NCBI GenBank assembly: GCA_008501735.1
Contig: QQUF01000043.1
Location: 1 to 64,000 of the forward strand
Reading direction: 5' to 3'
Length of the DNA stretch: 64,000 nucleotides
Origin: Calditrichota bacterium
GTDB taxonomy: Bacteria; CLD3
Shown: in pieces, positions 8,459-17,949 of the stretch
Numbering within the stretch: the stretch's first letter is position 1
How the letters are laid out: each line of letters begins with the position of its first letter
Translations under genes and position numbers: made by a program
Notes under the pieces: model-generated
The model's database searches: none
What the model saw: only the letters and a program-made list of their open reading frames with translations
What the model was told of the DNA's origin: nothing

Positions 8459-10105
8459 TTGAAGTCTCTTAAATATTTTTTCATAATTTTAGCATTAAGT
8501 TTTCAGTTTTGTTCTGAAGATAAAAGTTCCCCACACAAAGATTTTATCTTCGAGTCGAATTACGGCAAAGTTTCTACTAAAGCATTCGATGAACTTTACA
8601 CAACCTTCATTGCAAAATCTCCTTTTCAAGATACTTACGAATCTAAAGTTGAATTCTTAAGGCAAATTTATCTCAACAAGGGAATTGCCGAAAAAGCAAA
8701 GAATGAAAATACTCAGCTTACAGTACAAGATTCTGTTACTCTTGAATTCTACAAAATGAAATTGCTTACAGAGTTACTTTGGAAAAAGGAAATTGACGAG
8801 AAATTGCCCGAGCCAACTGAAACAGAAATTCGTGACACTTACAAACGAATGCATACAAAGCTCAAAGTTGGTAATATTTTTTCAACCCAAAAAGCTATCG
8901 TGGATTCAATTTCTGAAAAGATTAAAAGCGGTCAATTTACCTTCGAGGAAGCAGCAAAAGAGCATTACAAAAATTTAGATTCTACAATCGCTGCAAATGC
9001 TGGATTTGACAAATATTTTACTTTTGGTGAAATGGACTACGACTTTGAAGAAGTTGCTTACAAGCTCAAAAAAGATGAAGTTTCAGATGTTTTTCGTTCA
9101 TCTTACGGTTTTCATTTACTCAAATTAAAAAGTATCAAAGAAGATGCTTTCTTACAGGAATCGGATTTTCAACAACGGAGAGGCGACGTGGCAAATTCAT
9201 TCAAAAATCGTAGAAATAAAAATGAAACTGATAAATTTGTGAAAAAGCAGTTTGTTGAAAATGATGTGAGAGTTAAAACTAAAGTTCTTTTAAATCTTCG
9301 CGAGTATTTAAAACCTTATTTAAAAGGTGAGATTAATCCTGAAAGTTTACGTTTGAACTTGGGAATTGAGCAAGAGAATTCATTGATTTCTAAAAATGAT
9401 GTCTTGGCAAGTTTTGGTGGACAGGAACTTTCAGTTGAGGAATTTATGTTTTATTTACCGAACCTTTCACACAGAATTTTGAAAAGTAATTTTTTGAATA
9501 CCGTTGAAACTGTAATCGAATACAGAGTGCTTTCCAAAATGGCTATTGAAAAAGGTTTTGGTGATAACTTTGTTTTAAATGAAAAAGTTGAAATTGAAAA
9601 AGAACGAATGTTAAAGAATCGATTTTTTCAAAATGAATTTGCAAAAATTGACACGTCGAAAGAAGTTCTTGAAAACTTTTTTGAAAAAAATAAACATTTG
9701 TTTTCAAAAAATAATGATTTTGACTTTGTTCGTTTTACTTCTAAAAAAAGTTTGAACAAAGAACAGCTTGAAGACGAAAAGTTCTTATTTCGTAATAAAA
9801 ATCAAATAAAAATTGATACATTAAAATCCACTGGAATTAACCGCATTCCACTAATTCGCGATTCTGGTAAAGTGATTACTTTTAATGTCGGTGATTTTAT
9901 TGGTGAATTCTTTGACAAAGAGAAAAAAAAATATGTGAACTTTAAAGTACAAGCTCGAAACGAGATAACATTTCAAGAAAGTTATAAAGTTGTTAAGGAT
10001 TTGTTCTTTGAAATGCAGCTAAAAGATAAAAAAACGACGATTGAGCGTTTTACAGTGGCAAATGGTGAGCTAAAATTTTCTAAACAAAAGTTAGAAAAAC
10101 TTTAG
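8459..10105 (+). CDS. PpiC/SurA-like peptidyl-prolyl isomerase lipoprotein
   Basis: A 548-residue lipoprotein starting at a TTG; the signal peptide ends in LSFQFC, whose Cys would be lipidated. A parvulin-type domain lies at about 130-235, with GFDKYFTFGEMD and the closing SSYGFHLLKL strand typical of the family. The flanking helical regions resemble the chaperone parts of SurA/PrsA. The likely job is folding of exported or outer-membrane proteins. It sits just upstream of the TonB receptor and PorV-like genes on the same strand, which fits a role in assembling them. No ATG precedes the signal peptide, so the TTG start is the best choice. Confidence 0.85.
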   Translation: MKSLKYFFIILALSFQFCSEDKSSPHKDFIFESNYGKVSTKAFDELYTTFIAKSPFQDTYESKVEFLRQIYLNKGIAEKAKNENTQLTVQDSVTLEFYKMKLLTELLWKKEIDEKLPEPTETEIRDTYKRMHTKLKVGNIFSTQKAIVDSISEKIKSGQFTFEEAAKEHYKNLDSTIAANAGFDKYFTFGEMDYDFEEVAYKLKKDEVSDVFRSSYGFHLLKLKSIKEDAFLQESDFQQRRGDVANSFKNRRNKNETDKFVKKQFVENDVRVKTKVLLNLREYLKPYLKGEINPESLRLNLGIEQENSLISKNDVLASFGGQELSVEEFMFYLPNLSHRILKSNFLNTVETVIEYRVLSKMAIEKGFGDNFVLNEKVEIEKERMLKNRFFQNEFAKIDTSKEVLENFFEKNKHLFSKNNDFDFVRFTSKKSLNKEQLEDEKFLFRNKNQIKIDTLKSTGINRIPLIRDSGKVITFNVGDFIGEFFDKEKKKYVNFKVQARNEITFQESYKVVKDLFFEMQLKDKKTTIERFTVANGELKFSKQKLEKL

Positions 10106-10198
10106 GAATTTTTTATCAAAACATTTAAATTTGGCTTAGTTTTTGAATGAATTATTGTTACACGTAAGTAGTTTTGTAAACACAAACAGGAAAAATAA

Positions 10199-13150
10199 AT
10201 GAATAAACACTTATTAAGTTTTCTATTTCTCTTTAGTGTCTTATCGTTGTCCTTTGCAGGAACAACAGGTAAAATCTCCGGAAAAGTCATTGATAAATCC
10301 ACTGGAGAAGGCATAATTGGTGGAATTGTTCTTCTAGAAGGAACAACTTTTGGTGCTTCTACAGACGTTGAAGGGAATTATTTTATCCTTAGTGTGCCTC
10401 CTGGAAGTTATAATTTAAAAGCAAGTTCGATTGGTTATTCTGATGTCAAAATTGAAGGAATTAAAGTTTCAATTGACGTTACAACAAAACAAGACATCGC
10501 AATTTCAGAAGAGTCATTGCAAGTTGAAGAGGTTATAATTGTTGCTGAACAAGAACTTGTTCAAAAAGGTGTAACAGCAACAACTTCTTACCTTGATGCT
10601 GAATCAATCGAAAGTTCGCCTGTTGACGGAATTAGTGAACTTATTGAAATCGAAGCAGGAATTACAAAAGACTCTGGAGGTGGAATTCACATTCGTGGTG
10701 GAAGAACAGGAGAAGTTGCTTACTTGATTGATGGAGTTTCTGTTACAGACGTTTTCGACGGCGGACAAGCAGTTGAGCTTGAAGCAGGTTCAATTCAAGA
10801 ACTTCAAGTAATTACTGGAGCTTTTAACGCTGAGTACGGAAGAGCTCAATCAGGAGTTATCAACTCTGTCGCAAAAGTTGGTGGAAGTGATTACAACGGA
10901 GGTTTGCAAATTTTTACTGGTGATTATTTGACTGCTAACGATGATGTTTGGCAAAATGTTGATGATGTTACTCCTTTAGATAATTATTCAATTCAAGCAA
11001 ATATTGAAGGTCCAATTGTTCCTGGAAAAGTTACTTTTTATGCAAATGCTCGCTACAAAAAAGATGAAGGTTTTCTTTATGGGAAAAATACTTACAACCC
11101 TTGGGATGTTACTGTAAATGTTGATGAATTAAAAGATGCTGCAACAGGTAATGGAGCTCTTTTAAGAACAATTGATGAAAATGGTAATTTGGTTTCTCCC
11201 GATTCCGCTGGTTTAATTCCTGATACAACTGAGTCAGGTCTTTACTACATTGGGCAAAGTGGTGAAAATAAATTTGTCTCAATGAACAAAGGCGAAGATG
11301 TTTTTGTCTTAGGGAAACTTCAATGGGTAATTACTGGAAAAAGTAATCTTTCTTTCACAGGAATTTATGATTCTCAGAATTTTAATGATTGGGGTTCAGA
11401 TTATCTTTTAAATGCAGATGCAAGACCTACAAAAAAAGGTCACGGATTCACAAATATTCTTACTTACAATAATGCATTAAGTAATAGCACAATTCTGAAC
11501 ATTAAATTTTCTGCAATCAATAAAGTTTTTGATGAATACAATTACAAAGACCTTGACGACGACAGACATCTTTTCAATTATATGGTTAAACAAAGGTTTA
11601 AAGATAATTTCTTCACTGGAGGTGTCCCAAATAAAATCTTTGCAAGAGATACTAAGACCTTCAATTTTAAAAGTGATTTGGAATCGCAAATTAATAAGAA
11701 TCACTTAATCAAATTCGGCGGTGAGTTCACAACTCACGAAATTGATTATGATAATATTGAAACTGTTCCAAATTCACCTAATGGAAATTTATACAATGGG
11801 TTTGTGTGGGCAAATGAAGATGTTTCTGAATTTTATTGGGTTTTTGATACAGATGCGAGACAAGTAAATGATTTTTTAGAATCAGGTCGTGAATTCATCG
11901 ACCCAATTGCTCCAGGTTACGTTGACCAACTTCTCAGAAAAGATATTTGGAGAGATAAATACAACGTTAAGCCTCGTGAGTATTCCGCATTTATCCAAGA
12001 CAAAATCGAATACAATTTTATGACAATTAATGTCGGTCTCAGAATGGATATTTTTGACCCGAACAAAAAAGTTCCTAAAAATTTTAATGATGCAAATTTG
12101 GTAACTCAAGTTAGTTTTGATAGTGCTGACGTTGCTGACGGAAAAGCAAATTTATTGCTTGACCAAAAGACAGGCTTAATTCTACAAGACAATAGAGATG
12201 TCGAGTACAAAGATGCTTCTAAAAAAATTAATTTTAGCCCAAGACTTGGTGTTAGTTTTCCTGTCTCTAAAAATGGTTATATGAGTTTTTCTTACGGTCA
12301 TTTTGTTCAAACCCCAAGATTTTCAGACCTTTATTTAAATAGCTCTTATCGACCTGACAGAGATTTTATCGACGGAGCTTCTGAAACTATTGGAAATCCT
12401 GACCTTGAATTTGAAAAAACTGTTAGCTACGAAATTGGCTTCAAACAAGGAATTGGTGATAATTTAGCAGTCGGTTTGAACTTGTTTTACAGAGATGTAA
12501 AAAATCTCAAGGCAACTGATGATGTAGCAAATTCAGATGATACTCAAACTTACCAAGTCAACACAAACTCTGATTACGGAAACACAAAAGGGGTTCTTGT
12601 TAATTTTGAAAATCGTTTCGGCGATAACATCTTTGCAAGTATTGATTACACCTATTTGGTAACAACTGGAAGATTTACAAACGCAGATTACACTTACCCA
12701 CAAACTTCAAGTTTAGATTGGGACCAAACTCACACATTAAACTTTTTCGTAAGTTACGAACAATCTAGAGCTTGGGGTTCAAGTCTTATCGGCTCTTATG
12801 GTTCTGGTTATCCTTACGAACCACCAAGAAGAGAAGGAAATTCTATCGTTTTGAAAAATACTGAAAGAAAGCCTTCAACTCTTAACTTGGATTTTGAGGT
12901 TCATAAATATTTAAGAATTGGTAATTTGAATGCTACAGTTTTTGCAAAAGTTTTTAATCTTTTGGACACAAAAATTATCAAGAATGTTTTTTCTGATACG
13001 GGTGAACCGAACAGCACAGAAATTGATACAATTGACAGAGAAAATCACGACGAAGTTGTGAACTCAATTGATGAATACAGATTGAGAGAAGTTCCAACTC
13101 ATTACGAGCCACCAAGAAGAGTTCAATTTGGTGTAAAAATCAATTTCTAA
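10199..13150 (+). CDS. TonB-dependent receptor with carboxypeptidase-regulatory-like N-terminal domain
   Basis: A 983-residue outer-membrane receptor. A signal peptide ending near Ala20 is followed by a beta-sandwich domain (about 24-105) of the CarboxypepD_reg type seen in SusC/RagA proteins. Then come a TonB plug (about 115-215, with IRGGRTGEVAYLIDGV and GAFNAEYGRAQSGVIN) and a long beta-barrel ending in an aromatic C-terminal strand (QFGVKINF). No SusD partner follows; the neighbours are an exported 1238-residue protein and a PorV-like protein. The substrate is unknown. The nearby amylase and carbohydrate-binding-like repeats suggest oligosaccharides, but this is inferred from context. Confidence 0.92.
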   Translation: MNKHLLSFLFLFSVLSLSFAGTTGKISGKVIDKSTGEGIIGGIVLLEGTTFGASTDVEGNYFILSVPPGSYNLKASSIGYSDVKIEGIKVSIDVTTKQDIAISEESLQVEEVIIVAEQELVQKGVTATTSYLDAESIESSPVDGISELIEIEAGITKDSGGGIHIRGGRTGEVAYLIDGVSVTDVFDGGQAVELEAGSIQELQVITGAFNAEYGRAQSGVINSVAKVGGSDYNGGLQIFTGDYLTANDDVWQNVDDVTPLDNYSIQANIEGPIVPGKVTFYANARYKKDEGFLYGKNTYNPWDVTVNVDELKDAATGNGALLRTIDENGNLVSPDSAGLIPDTTESGLYYIGQSGENKFVSMNKGEDVFVLGKLQWVITGKSNLSFTGIYDSQNFNDWGSDYLLNADARPTKKGHGFTNILTYNNALSNSTILNIKFSAINKVFDEYNYKDLDDDRHLFNYMVKQRFKDNFFTGGVPNKIFARDTKTFNFKSDLESQINKNHLIKFGGEFTTHEIDYDNIETVPNSPNGNLYNGFVWANEDVSEFYWVFDTDARQVNDFLESGREFIDPIAPGYVDQLLRKDIWRDKYNVKPREYSAFIQDKIEYNFMTINVGLRMDIFDPNKKVPKNFNDANLVTQVSFDSADVADGKANLLLDQKTGLILQDNRDVEYKDASKKINFSPRLGVSFPVSKNGYMSFSYGHFVQTPRFSDLYLNSSYRPDRDFIDGASETIGNPDLEFEKTVSYEIGFKQGIGDNLAVGLNLFYRDVKNLKATDDVANSDDTQTYQVNTNSDYGNTKGVLVNFENRFGDNIFASIDYTYLVTTGRFTNADYTYPQTSSLDWDQTHTLNFFVSYEQSRAWGSSLIGSYGSGYPYEPPRREGNSIVLKNTERKPSTLNLDFEVHKYLRIGNLNATVFAKVFNLLDTKIIKNVFSDTGEPNSTEIDTIDRENHDEVVNSIDEYRLREVPTHYEPPRRVQFGVKINF

Positions 13151-13181
13151 ATGAAAATGAAAATTAGATTAGGTTTTTTAA

Positions 13182-16100
13182 ATGAATAAAAAAATATTAC
13201 TAAGTAGTTTAATTGTCTTGAGTTTTGGAATTGACTCTTATGCTCAAGATTTGGAACCTCCAGGAAATACTGATAATTTTGCCGCAAACGTTCACTCAGG
13301 AAACAAAGTTTCAACCAAATATTATAACAATGGTTTGGTTGGAAGAAATAGAGGTGAAGGTTTGGAAGTTTCAGGAATTTGGCCATCAGGAACTCCAAAT
13401 TCATATTTTGGAGATGTTGCTCCAGCAATCGGAGTAGAGTATGAGCCTTTTTATGAAGAAAACGGTCAATTAATTTATGGAACAAAAGGAATAAACGTTC
13501 CTGTTTCAAAAGGTCCAAGAATTGGAAGTTATCCAGAAGGTGGATTCTCAGCTTTGAGTGGTTATTTGAATACTTCAAAATCAGATTCTTTATCAATTGC
13601 AATGAGCCACTTGCCCGAAACTTATCCACAAGGTCCTTGGCCAGACCAACCAACTTGGGTTGATATTAATGGAAATACTCAATGGAATGGATTTTTTGGA
13701 CGTGATGTAAAAAATGCAGACCAAGAATCTTATTTTGTCTTTGATGATAATTTAGATGCAAGACCGAATGCTGAAGTTGACATTAATGGAACAATGGGCA
13801 AATACTTACCAAACCCTACAGAAGAGCCTGAAAGAAAAGGTCTTGGAATGTTGGTTCGAACAAGAGGGTTGCAATGGGCTCAAAGACTCGCACAAGACAA
13901 CATTTTTTGGCTTTATGAGATTACAAATACTTCTGAACACGATTGGGATAGAACTGTTTTTGGAATGGTTGTTGGAACTCTCGTTGGTGGTGAAGGTGAC
14001 TCAAATGACGATTTAGCTGAGTTCAGACTTGGTGAAGAAATTACTTATTCAGAAGATGTTGACGATGACACTGATGCTCCTTGGGTGAATGTAAGTTCAA
14101 CAAGAAAAATTGGAGTTGTTGGTTACGCATTTCTTGAAGCTCCTGGAAACCCAGTTGACGGAATTGACAATGATGGAGATAGTGTTGACCCAAACACTCC
14201 AACTTTTACAATCGCAGATTTTGACACAAATACTTTTACAGCTTGTGAAAAGTTAGTCGGAGACGGAAATGGAAATGTGGTTTTAATTACAGAAATTGGA
14301 CAAGGTCAGGACAAAACTTTAAGCCGAGAAATTATCACACTTCCACAAACTGGTGAGATTCAAGTTGTAACTCACGGTGAAACTTTTACAATTTCAAGAA
14401 ATACAATTGCTTGTGAAATTGCAAACGACCAATTGGACAACGATTTTGACGGTTTGATTGACGAGTCTTTCGAGATACATTTTGACAAAAGAATTTTTAG
14501 TGGAGAAACTCCTTCGAAATACATCAATTACTTCACAGGAGAAGGTTTAAGTGATTTGTTGGTTGATGAAAGAAGAGACGATGACATTGACAATGACGGA
14601 GATTGGACAAATGACGACGATGTTGGAACAGATGGTTTAGGTCCTGCTGACCCAGGTTATCCTGGACCGGATTTTGGTGAAAGTGACGGAATTCCAACTT
14701 CTGGAGAGCCTCATTTTGATAAAACTGACATCACAGAATCTGACCAAATTGGTTTAACGAGTTTTGACCTTTTTAAATCAAGTGATATTTTTATGTCTCA
14801 AGCCCAAGCACTTTGGGACGCAATGGAACCAGGATTTTTCGATGAAAATGTTGGTGTTCCTGATGATTGGGATTTTCTTTACGGAGCTGGTTTTGCACCG
14901 TTAAACTCAAAAAGAATTAACAGATTTTCAGTTTCTTTGCTTTACGGAGAAACTCCTGCTGACATTAGAAGAAACAAAGATGTAGTACAGAGAATTTATG
15001 ACGAAAATTATCAATTTGCTCAAGCTCCAATAAAGCCAACTCTTTGGGCTTATCCGGGAAATGGGAAAGTTACACTTTATTGGGATAGAGTTTCGGAAGA
15101 ATCTTACGACTCTTTTTTTGAAACTAACGACTTTCAAGGTTACAAACTTTACCGTTCAACAGACCCGAACTTTAGAGATGTTTTTACAGGAACTGATGCT
15201 TTTGGCTCAAAAACTTTCAACATTCCGATTGCTCAATGGGATAAAATTGACGGAACTGAAGGAGTTTCACCTTACGTGGATAACACAGGAACAGGCTTTT
15301 ATCTTGGAGATGACACAGGTTTGACTCACTCTTTTGTTGATTCAGGTTTAGTAAATGGAATCACTTATTATTACGCACTAACTGCTTACGATGTTGGAGG
15401 CGAAGTTGAAGGTTTGGTAATCCCACCAACAGAGAATTCAATTTCTATTAGTGCAATTGATGGTGTAATTATTACTCTTGACAAAAACACAGTTGTTGTA
15501 ACTCCAAACCAACCAAGTCCAGGTTTTGAAGAAGCAGAAATTAGCGAATTAGTTCATACTCAAGGAACTTCTTCAGCAGAAGTGATTGCAAAGGTTTTGA
15601 ACAGTTTCCAATACACAGAAGACAGAACTTACAGATTTGAATTTTACTCTTGGGAATCTGATGAACTTGATAATGATTTGGACTGGAAAAGATGGGTGGA
15701 TTTAAATGCAAATGACGTTTATGATTTCGGAGTTGACCAAGCCTTTGATGACATCGGTTCTGACGGAAACGAAAGTACTTTTGATGCTGACGGAACTCAA
15801 GGAAATGGGAGACCAGATTCAGGTGAACCAAATATTGATGAAAATGACCCTGATGAATCTGATTTAAAGGCGTATTTTACAACTTCTGCTTTTTCTGTTT
15901 ATGAAATTAATGGAAATGAAATTGATACAATTTTTTACAAAAATACAGATGTTCCGAATATTCTTGAAAGCACAGAAAATAAAGTTGATTTCATTAATGG
16001 AATGGAATTTTACGTTAGAAATCCAAGTCAAGTTGATTATGACCCAATTGCATCAGGTTGGGAAATTCCTTACGATTCAAGTATGACGATTAGTGCTTCT

Positions 16101-16898
16101 TTGTTCCTTAGCGGAGGTTTGCTTGGAACAAGACTTTCTTATGACTACTCAATTGAATTTGGCGTTAAAGATTCTTCGATTGCTTTTGGTGCGACAATTC
16201 AATCAAAAGAAACGAACTTCAAAATTCGAAACATAGATTTAGGTACAGACGCAGAATTCATTTTCATCGAAAATGTTGATACACTCTACACAAGTTCTGG
16301 AGAAATTGATTATGCAAAAAGTAATTTAGAGGGTGAATTTGATAATGGCGACAGAATTATTTTGCAAGATGTAAATCCAGTAAATGGAGCAACTGAGTTA
16401 TCTTGGTTTTTTAAATCATTCTTAAGTGCGACAAAAGAAATTAGACCTGAAGTTGGGGAAAAATGGTTTTTTAAAACTAAAAAACCTCTTCACGGAGGAG
16501 GTGCAAGTAGAGTTGATGTTGGCGATGTTTATGAAATCACAATCAAAAAATCTGATGTCGATTCGGAAATTGCCAAAAATAGTTTAGATGCAATCAAAGT
16601 TGTTCCAAATCCATACGTAGCAAATTCGATTTTTGATAAACCACATATTGAAAGAAGTATTGGTCGTGAAAGACGAATTCGTTTTACTCATCTTCCCAAA
16701 AAAGCGACAATTAGGATTTTTAATCTTCGAGGTGAATTAGTTCAAACATTGAATCACGATTCGACAGCCGAAGATGGTGACCAAGAGTGGAATTTAAGAA
16801 ATAGAAACAACCAAGATGTTGCTTTCGGGCTTTACTTTTATCACGTTGATGCTCCTGGTGTTGGTGAGAAAAAAGGTAAGTTCGCTCTAATCAAATAA
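13182..16898 (+). CDS. Large exported protein with fibronectin-III-like region and non-canonical C-terminal sorting-like domain
   Basis: A 1238-residue protein with a signal peptide (cleavage near SYAQ, about residue 22). Aspartate-rich stretches such as DDDIDNDGDWTNDDD (about 465-480), also seen near 325 and 875, resemble calcium-binding thrombospondin-3 or dockerin loops. A fibronectin-III-like segment lies around 615-740 (YKLYRST, then ITYYYALTAYD). The last 90 residues (VVPNPYVANS, then IRIFNLRGELVQTL and GLYFYHV) have the FlgD-like/T9SS C-terminal plan, but with VPNPY instead of NYPNPFNP. It sits between the TonB receptor and the PorV-like gene and probably functions with them at the cell surface. 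No enzymatic domain was recognised. Confidence 0.75.
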   Translation: MNKKILLSSLIVLSFGIDSYAQDLEPPGNTDNFAANVHSGNKVSTKYYNNGLVGRNRGEGLEVSGIWPSGTPNSYFGDVAPAIGVEYEPFYEENGQLIYGTKGINVPVSKGPRIGSYPEGGFSALSGYLNTSKSDSLSIAMSHLPETYPQGPWPDQPTWVDINGNTQWNGFFGRDVKNADQESYFVFDDNLDARPNAEVDINGTMGKYLPNPTEEPERKGLGMLVRTRGLQWAQRLAQDNIFWLYEITNTSEHDWDRTVFGMVVGTLVGGEGDSNDDLAEFRLGEEITYSEDVDDDTDAPWVNVSSTRKIGVVGYAFLEAPGNPVDGIDNDGDSVDPNTPTFTIADFDTNTFTACEKLVGDGNGNVVLITEIGQGQDKTLSREIITLPQTGEIQVVTHGETFTISRNTIACEIANDQLDNDFDGLIDESFEIHFDKRIFSGETPSKYINYFTGEGLSDLLVDERRDDDIDNDGDWTNDDDVGTDGLGPADPGYPGPDFGESDGIPTSGEPHFDKTDITESDQIGLTSFDLFKSSDIFMSQAQALWDAMEPGFFDENVGVPDDWDFLYGAGFAPLNSKRINRFSVSLLYGETPADIRRNKDVVQRIYDENYQFAQAPIKPTLWAYPGNGKVTLYWDRVSEESYDSFFETNDFQGYKLYRSTDPNFRDVFTGTDAFGSKTFNIPIAQWDKIDGTEGVSPYVDNTGTGFYLGDDTGLTHSFVDSGLVNGITYYYALTAYDVGGEVEGLVIPPTENSISISAIDGVIITLDKNTVVVTPNQPSPGFEEAEISELVHTQGTSSAEVIAKVLNSFQYTEDRTYRFEFYSWESDELDNDLDWKRWVDLNANDVYDFGVDQAFDDIGSDGNESTFDADGTQGNGRPDSGEPNIDENDPDESDLKAYFTTSAFSVYEINGNEIDTIFYKNTDVPNILESTENKVDFINGMEFYVRNPSQVDYDPIASGWEIPYDSSMTISASLFLSGGLLGTRLSYDYSIEFGVKDSSIAFGATIQSKETNFKIRNIDLGTDAEFIFIENVDTLYTSSGEIDYAKSNLEGEFDNGDRIILQDVNPVNGATELSWFFKSFLSATKEIRPEVGEKWFFKTKKPLHGGGASRVDVGDVYEITIKKSDVDSEIAKNSLDAIKVVPNPYVANSIFDKPHIERSIGRERRIRFTHLPKKATIRIFNLRGELVQTLNHDSTAEDGDQEWNLRNRNNQDVAFGLYFYHVDAPGVGEKKGKFALIK

Positions 16899-16911
16899 GG
16901 AATTTCAAAAT

Positions 16912-17934
16912 ATGAATAAAGTTATTAAAACATTAGTCGGTGGATTAATCTTAAGTTTTGGAGCTACAAACTTGTTTGCACAGAGTAACGTCGGTACAAC
17001 TGCGGCAACATTTTTAACAATTGACCCAAGTCCAAGAGCTGTTGGAATGGGCGGAGCTTTTTCCGCAATTTCTGACGACGCTTCTGCTCCTTATTGGAAT
17101 GTTGCGGGAATAGCGAGTTTCAAACAAGCTCAATTTCAAGTAACTAAGATTAATTATCTCGTCGGAACAGATTTAGTTTACGCTTCTGGAGCAGTTCCAA
17201 TGGGAGAAAAAGGAGTCATTGGAGTTTCATTACTGACTTTTGATTCTGGCGACATCGAAATTACAACTCATCAAGAACAAGAAGGTACTGGAAAAACTTT
17301 TAAAGTTAAAGACAGTGCATTTGCTATAAATTATGGTTACATAATTACAAACAGATTTCAATTTGGAGTAACTGCAAAATTTATTTCAACTGAAATTGCT
17401 GCAACAGAGGCTTCAACTTTTGCATTGGACTTTGGCGGAAAATTTACTGCTGATTTTTTAAATTTAAGATTAGGATTTGTGATTAACAATTTCGGTGGAA
17501 AAATGCAACTTACAGGTAATGACTTAACAAGACCATTTGATGGTTATGAAAATTCCACTGGTCACGACGAGTTCGTTCCTGTAAATTATCAAACAGGTGA
17601 ATTTGACATTCCACTTTTATTTAGATTTGGAATTGCAATTGACCCTTTAAAAACTGAATGGAATCGGTTAACAGTTTCTTCTGATGCACTTCATCCAAAT
17701 GACCAAGATGTTAGTGTTAGTTTTGGTTCAGAATATGCTTTTCGTGAAATGTTTTTCGCAAGAGCAGGTTACAACTCACTTTTCGAAGGTGATACAGAAG
17801 AAGGATTTACATTTGGTTTCGGTGTAAAATATAAGGTTGCCAAAAGTGCAACTTTTGCTTTAGATTATGCTTTTAAGGATTACGGTTTACTCGGTAATTC
17901 TACTTTTTGGAATATTTCACTAATCTTTAATTAA
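16912..17934 (+). CDS. PorV/PorQ-family outer-membrane protein
   Basis: A 340-residue protein with a signal peptide ending at about LFAQ. The characteristic start of the PorV/PorQ (UPF0164) family follows: FLTIDPSPRAVGMGGAFSA, then a short ASAPYWNVAGIA segment. The rest alternates short beta strands to a final aromatic strand, as expected for a FadL-like barrel. In T9SS, PorV shuttles cargo proteins to the sortase at the outer membrane. It is the third gene of the TonB-secreted protein-PorV-cargo run and starts 13 bases after the previous stop. It may be a cassette-specific paralogue rather than the main PorV. Confidence 0.85.
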   Translation: MNKVIKTLVGGLILSFGATNLFAQSNVGTTAATFLTIDPSPRAVGMGGAFSAISDDASAPYWNVAGIASFKQAQFQVTKINYLVGTDLVYASGAVPMGEKGVIGVSLLTFDSGDIEITTHQEQEGTGKTFKVKDSAFAINYGYIITNRFQFGVTAKFISTEIAATEASTFALDFGGKFTADFLNLRLGFVINNFGGKMQLTGNDLTRPFDGYENSTGHDEFVPVNYQTGEFDIPLLFRFGIAIDPLKTEWNRLTVSSDALHPNDQDVSVSFGSEYAFREMFFARAGYNSLFEGDTEEGFTFGFGVKYKVAKSATFALDYAFKDYGLLGNSTFWNISLIFN

Positions 17935-17949
17935 ACAAAGGAGATAATA

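Noticed and set aside
13147-13653. 168-codon minus-strand frame
   Set aside because: It lies opposite the start of the exported 1238-aa protein, has low-complexity Leu/His/Asn composition and no ribosome binding site.
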